Origin: Clostridia bacterium
GTDB lineage: Bacteria > Bacillota_A > Clostridia > Peptostreptococcales > JAAYPU01
NCBI GenBank assembly: GCA_022360735.1
Contig: JAKSCF010000024.1
Coordinates: 1 to 15,559, forward strand
Direction of reading: 5' to 3'
Length of the DNA stretch: 15,559 bases
The notes below the pieces were generated by a model. It was not told the DNA's origin and searched no databases. It worked only from the letters and a program-made list of their open reading frames with translations. Shown piece by piece: positions 13,530-15,559 of this stretch. Numbering within the stretch: position 1 is the stretch's first letter; every line of letters starts with the position of its first letter. Position numbers and translations under genes: made by a program.

Positions 13530-13883
13530 ATGGCGTATAACGTGAGAGAAATGTTAAATGGTTTTGTTGGAGGTTTAGAAGGCTTGGCAGAGACCAATGG
13601 GCCTGCAGTGGAAGCTTTTATGGGATTACTGGGAGCTTCATATGAACCTGGTGCAATGGATTTAAAGACCAAAGAATTAATAAGCGTCAGTATAGGATGC
13701 TACAATAGATGTGAATATTGTATCGTATACCACACCTATAAAGCATTTGAAGCCGGTGCAACTGAGCAAGAAATATTAGAAGCAGCAATGGTTGCAGTTG
13801 CATTTGGCGGAGGTCCGTCCATGGCTTATTCTGTAACATTACTTAAAGACTGCATTGAAGAATTTAAAAACGAATTTAAGTAA
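13530..13883 (+). CDS. Carboxymuconolactone decarboxylase family protein (AhpD-like)
   Basis: The 117-aa protein belongs to the small all-helical CMD/AhpD family. Its centre reads LKTKELISVSIG, then CYNRCEYCIVYHTYKAFEAG at 69-88, giving the redox CxxC (C74 and C77) and the following His, the AhpD-type active site. The C-terminal helices (GATEQEILEAAMVAVAFGGG) are typical. Members act as small thiol peroxidases or disulfide reductases; with the conserved CxxC a redox role is likelier than lactone decarboxylation. AhpD proper is reduced by lipoylated protein and dihydrolipoyl dehydrogenase, and a lipoyl-domain dehydrogenase lies downstream, though a palindromic element separates them. The ATG at 13530 has AAGGAG (13517-13522) seven bases before it. 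Expression is probably controlled by the palindromes over its promoter. Confidence 0.88.
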   Translation: MAYNVREMLNGFVGGLEGLAETNGPAVEAFMGLLGASYEPGAMDLKTKELISVSIGCYNRCEYCIVYHTYKAFEAGATEQEILEAAMVAVAFGGGPSMAYSVTLLKDCIEEFKNEFK

Positions 13884-13911
13884 AAGAGGTGTTGATGCAC
13901 CTGAGTCTGTC

Positions 13912-14136
13912 GAAAAATGAATACAGGCGTATAAATATTCGTTAATGTGTTCATTTGGTTAGAAAATTTGATGGCATATGGGTTATAAAAGCCTAACCGC
14001 AAACAATCGCCGTCCATGGCTTAAGTTTGCTCACATACGTCCTGTATGTGCACGACTTTTATAGCCCATCTGCCACCTAAATTTTCTAACCAAATGAACA
14101 CAAAAAAACAAATATATATACACCTGTATTCATTTT
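13912..14136. mobile_element. Large imperfect palindrome, MITE-like element
   Basis: Two arms are symmetric about position 14024. The outer pair is GAAAAATGAATACAGGCGTAT (from 13912) against ATACACCTGTATTCATTTT (to 14136). The inner pair, 13946-13991 against 14056-14102, is about 46 bases with few mismatches. The centre has two smaller hairpins: GCAAAC/GTTTGC (13999-14030) and CACATAC/GTATGTG (14032-14050). No ORF of note lies inside. Another copy's end forms the first 23 bases of the window. This is the build of a non-autonomous palindromic element; no target-site duplication could be identified confidently. It fills most of the 323-base gap between the two flanking genes. Confidence 0.75.
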
Positions 14137-14206
14137 GCTAGTATTTTTTCGATAAGCTGAGTGTTAATACCCCCTCTTTTATAAAAATGGGCAAAGGAGA
14201 ATAAAT

Positions 14207-15559
14207 ATGATTGAGATAAATTTAAAGGAGCTTTCCGGACATGATAAGTCAGCTACAGTTGGTAAGATTCTTGTGAGTGAAAATCAAAAAATTAAAGCCG
14301 GAGATATTCTTTTTAATGCAGAATCCAGTAAAGGAAATGTAAAGGTGAAGTCGGAATACGATGGGACCATTCTTAAAGTATTGATAAAAGAAGGAGAAGA
14401 AGTAAAAATAGGCGATGCTATTTTTCAGATCCATGGAGAAAAATCCAATGTGAAAGCAGAAAATACTAAAACAGAAAAGAAATCTTCCTATTCATTTGGT
14501 ATTGCAAAGCCCAAAAAAGAAGATGTCCAATGTGATATTGCAATTATAGGAGGAGGGCCCGGAGGTTATGTTGCGGCTATTCGAGCTGCTCAACTAGGGG
14601 CAAAGGTTACTTTAATTGAAAAAGATCGATTGGGAGGGACTTGTCTGAATTACGGCTGTATACCAACCAAAAGCTTTGTTAAAAGCGCGCATTTATTAGA
14701 TGAGATAAAGCATGCAGAACAATTCGGAATATTGGTTGATGAACCAAAAGCTGATATGGCTAAAATCGTGGATCGAAAAGATGAAGTAGTCTCTACTTTA
14801 GTAGGCGGTATCCAATATCTATTAGAGTCTTGGAATATTAAGTATATTAATGGGGAAGCAAAGCTTGAAGGTGAAGCGATTGTAGTAAAGAATAAAAAAG
14901 TAGATGCAACGATACAAGCAAAGAACATTATTCTAGCGGTTGGCTCTACTGCCGTAAAGCTGAATATCCCGGGCGCTGATCTGGAAAAAGTGTTAACCAA
15001 TAAAGAAATCCTGGAATTAAAAGAAATCCCCCAAGCACTGACCATTATTGGCGGTGGTATTATCGGGATGGAATTTGCCTTTATTTTTGATGCATTGGGT
15101 AGTAAAGTAACCGTTATTGAATATATGGATACGACACTTTGTACTTTAGATGATGATATTATTGAAGTCATTCAATTAGAATGTGATCAACGAAATATTA
15201 AATACTTCTGCTCTGCTAAGGCCGGCAGTATTTTGGAAACAGACAGCGGAAAGCTGATTACTGAGTTTGAAAAAGATGAAAAACGTCAATATACCATAGG
15301 CGATTATGTATTAATGTCGGTAGGCAGACGTGCTAATTTGGATTCTGTAGAGTTAGAAGCACTGAATATTGAATTGAATGAAAGAAAAAACGGCATTAAG
15401 GTCAATAACCAAATGAAAACCACCAATAATAAGTTTTATGCCATTGGAGATGTTACCAATATCATTCAATTGGCGCATGTGGCTTCACATCAAGGCATTG
15501 TTGCAGTTGAAAATATATTGGGACAAAATATAGAAATGAAATATGAGGCAATACCCAGC
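14207..15559 (+). CDS. lpdA: Dihydrolipoyl dehydrogenase with N-terminal lipoyl domain (partial, runs off the window)
   Basis: The frame is open for 451 codons to the window edge. Residues 1-80 form a biotinyl/lipoyl domain with the likely lipoyl-lysine K42 in ESSKGN and a DGTILKVLIKEGEEV hairpin. After a Lys-rich linker (about 85-110) comes the flavoprotein: the FAD dinucleotide fold IIGGGPGGYVAAIRAA, the redox disulfide GGTCLNYGCIPTK, the NAD fold IIGGGIIGMEFAFIF, and the FAD-binding YAIGDVTN. The C-terminal dimerisation domain with the catalytic His-Glu pair is only beginning and lies beyond the edge. It is the E3 subunit of a 2-oxoacid or acetoin dehydrogenase, or of glycine cleavage, oxidising dihydrolipoyl groups with NAD+. 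Which complex depends on genes outside the window. The ATG at 14207 has AAAGGAG (14193-14199) seven bases upstream. It is probably the first gene of a new operon. Confidence 0.9.
   Translation, partial: MIEINLKELSGHDKSATVGKILVSENQKIKAGDILFNAESSKGNVKVKSEYDGTILKVLIKEGEEVKIGDAIFQIHGEKSNVKAENTKTEKKSSYSFGIAKPKKEDVQCDIAIIGGGPGGYVAAIRAAQLGAKVTLIEKDRLGGTCLNYGCIPTKSFVKSAHLLDEIKHAEQFGILVDEPKADMAKIVDRKDEVVSTLVGGIQYLLESWNIKYINGEAKLEGEAIVVKNKKVDATIQAKNIILAVGSTAVKLNIPGADLEKVLTNKEILELKEIPQALTIIGGGIIGMEFAFIFDALGSKVTVIEYMDTTLCTLDDDIIEVIQLECDQRNIKYFCSAKAGSILETDSGKLITEFEKDEKRQYTIGDYVLMSVGRRANLDSVELEALNIELNERKNGIKVNNQMKTTNNKFYAIGDVTNIIQLAHVASHQGIVAVENILGQNIEMKYEAIPS

Noticed and set aside
13912..14136. The large palindrome as a CRISPR array or structured RNA gene
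   Set aside because: It has mirror-image arms rather than spaced direct repeats, and no tRNA, rRNA or known riboswitch pattern was seen. No such genes were found elsewhere in the window.
14650..15171. A 173-codon minus-strand ORF
   Set aside because: It is antisense to the dihydrolipoyl dehydrogenase, whose FAD, disulfide and NAD motifs are intact on +. Its Ser/Ile-rich translation is typical of a reverse-strand shadow.

Overview
The window looks like chromosome from a low-GC, Gram-positive, Clostridia-like bacterium. It is AT-rich, has strong AGGAGG-type ribosome-binding sites and uses TTG starts. It also carries a DNRLRE/BclA-type surface protein, a Firmicutes-type TerD/TelA cluster and an anaerobe-style lipoyl-domain dihydrolipoyl dehydrogenase. 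The genus cannot be fixed from the sequence.

Layout. (1) 1-2436: the end of a dispersed palindromic repeat, a cytosolic-looking DNRLRE plus C1q/BclA-like jelly-roll protein (+), a bidirectional terminator, and a convergent CaCA-type cation/Ca2+ antiporter (-). (2) 2437-2767: a gene-poor spacer with the likely promoter and leader of the next operon. (3) 2768-12807: a tellurite-resistance-type (Ter) stress locus, all on + and mostly with tiny gaps or overlaps. It runs TerD, AIM24-like, TerD, TerD (CTG start), CitE-like C-C lyase, a fused PRTase/TRSP/StiP protein, HAD phosphatase, an unknown helical protein, TelA, an unknown 261-aa protein, and a degenerate TerD. (4) 12852-13303: a MarR-family regulator with a terminator overlapping its stop codon. 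(5) 13460-13883: an AhpD-like carboxymuconolactone decarboxylase-family gene behind a promoter with two copies of a TTGTCATGACAA-type palindrome. (6) 13912-14136: a large imperfect palindrome of MITE type. (7) 14207 to the window end: a lipoyl-domain dihydrolipoyl dehydrogenase, cut by the window edge.

How the parts may work together. The TerD paralogues are predicted Ca2+-binding stress proteins, and AIM24 and TelA are their common partners. The lyase, two phosphoribosyltransferase-fold domains, TRSP domain and HAD phosphatase match the biosynthetic module that comparative genomics (Anantharaman, Iyer and Aravind) predicted to make a nucleoside-like metabolite linked to Ter systems. No TerC and no ATP-grasp enzyme is visible here. 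Local peculiarities are the single-chain fusion of two normally separate enzymes, a CTG-initiated TerD one stop codon downstream of its paralogue, two uncharacterised proteins, and a TerD that has lost its acidic ligand loop. Two small repeat families sit around the locus.
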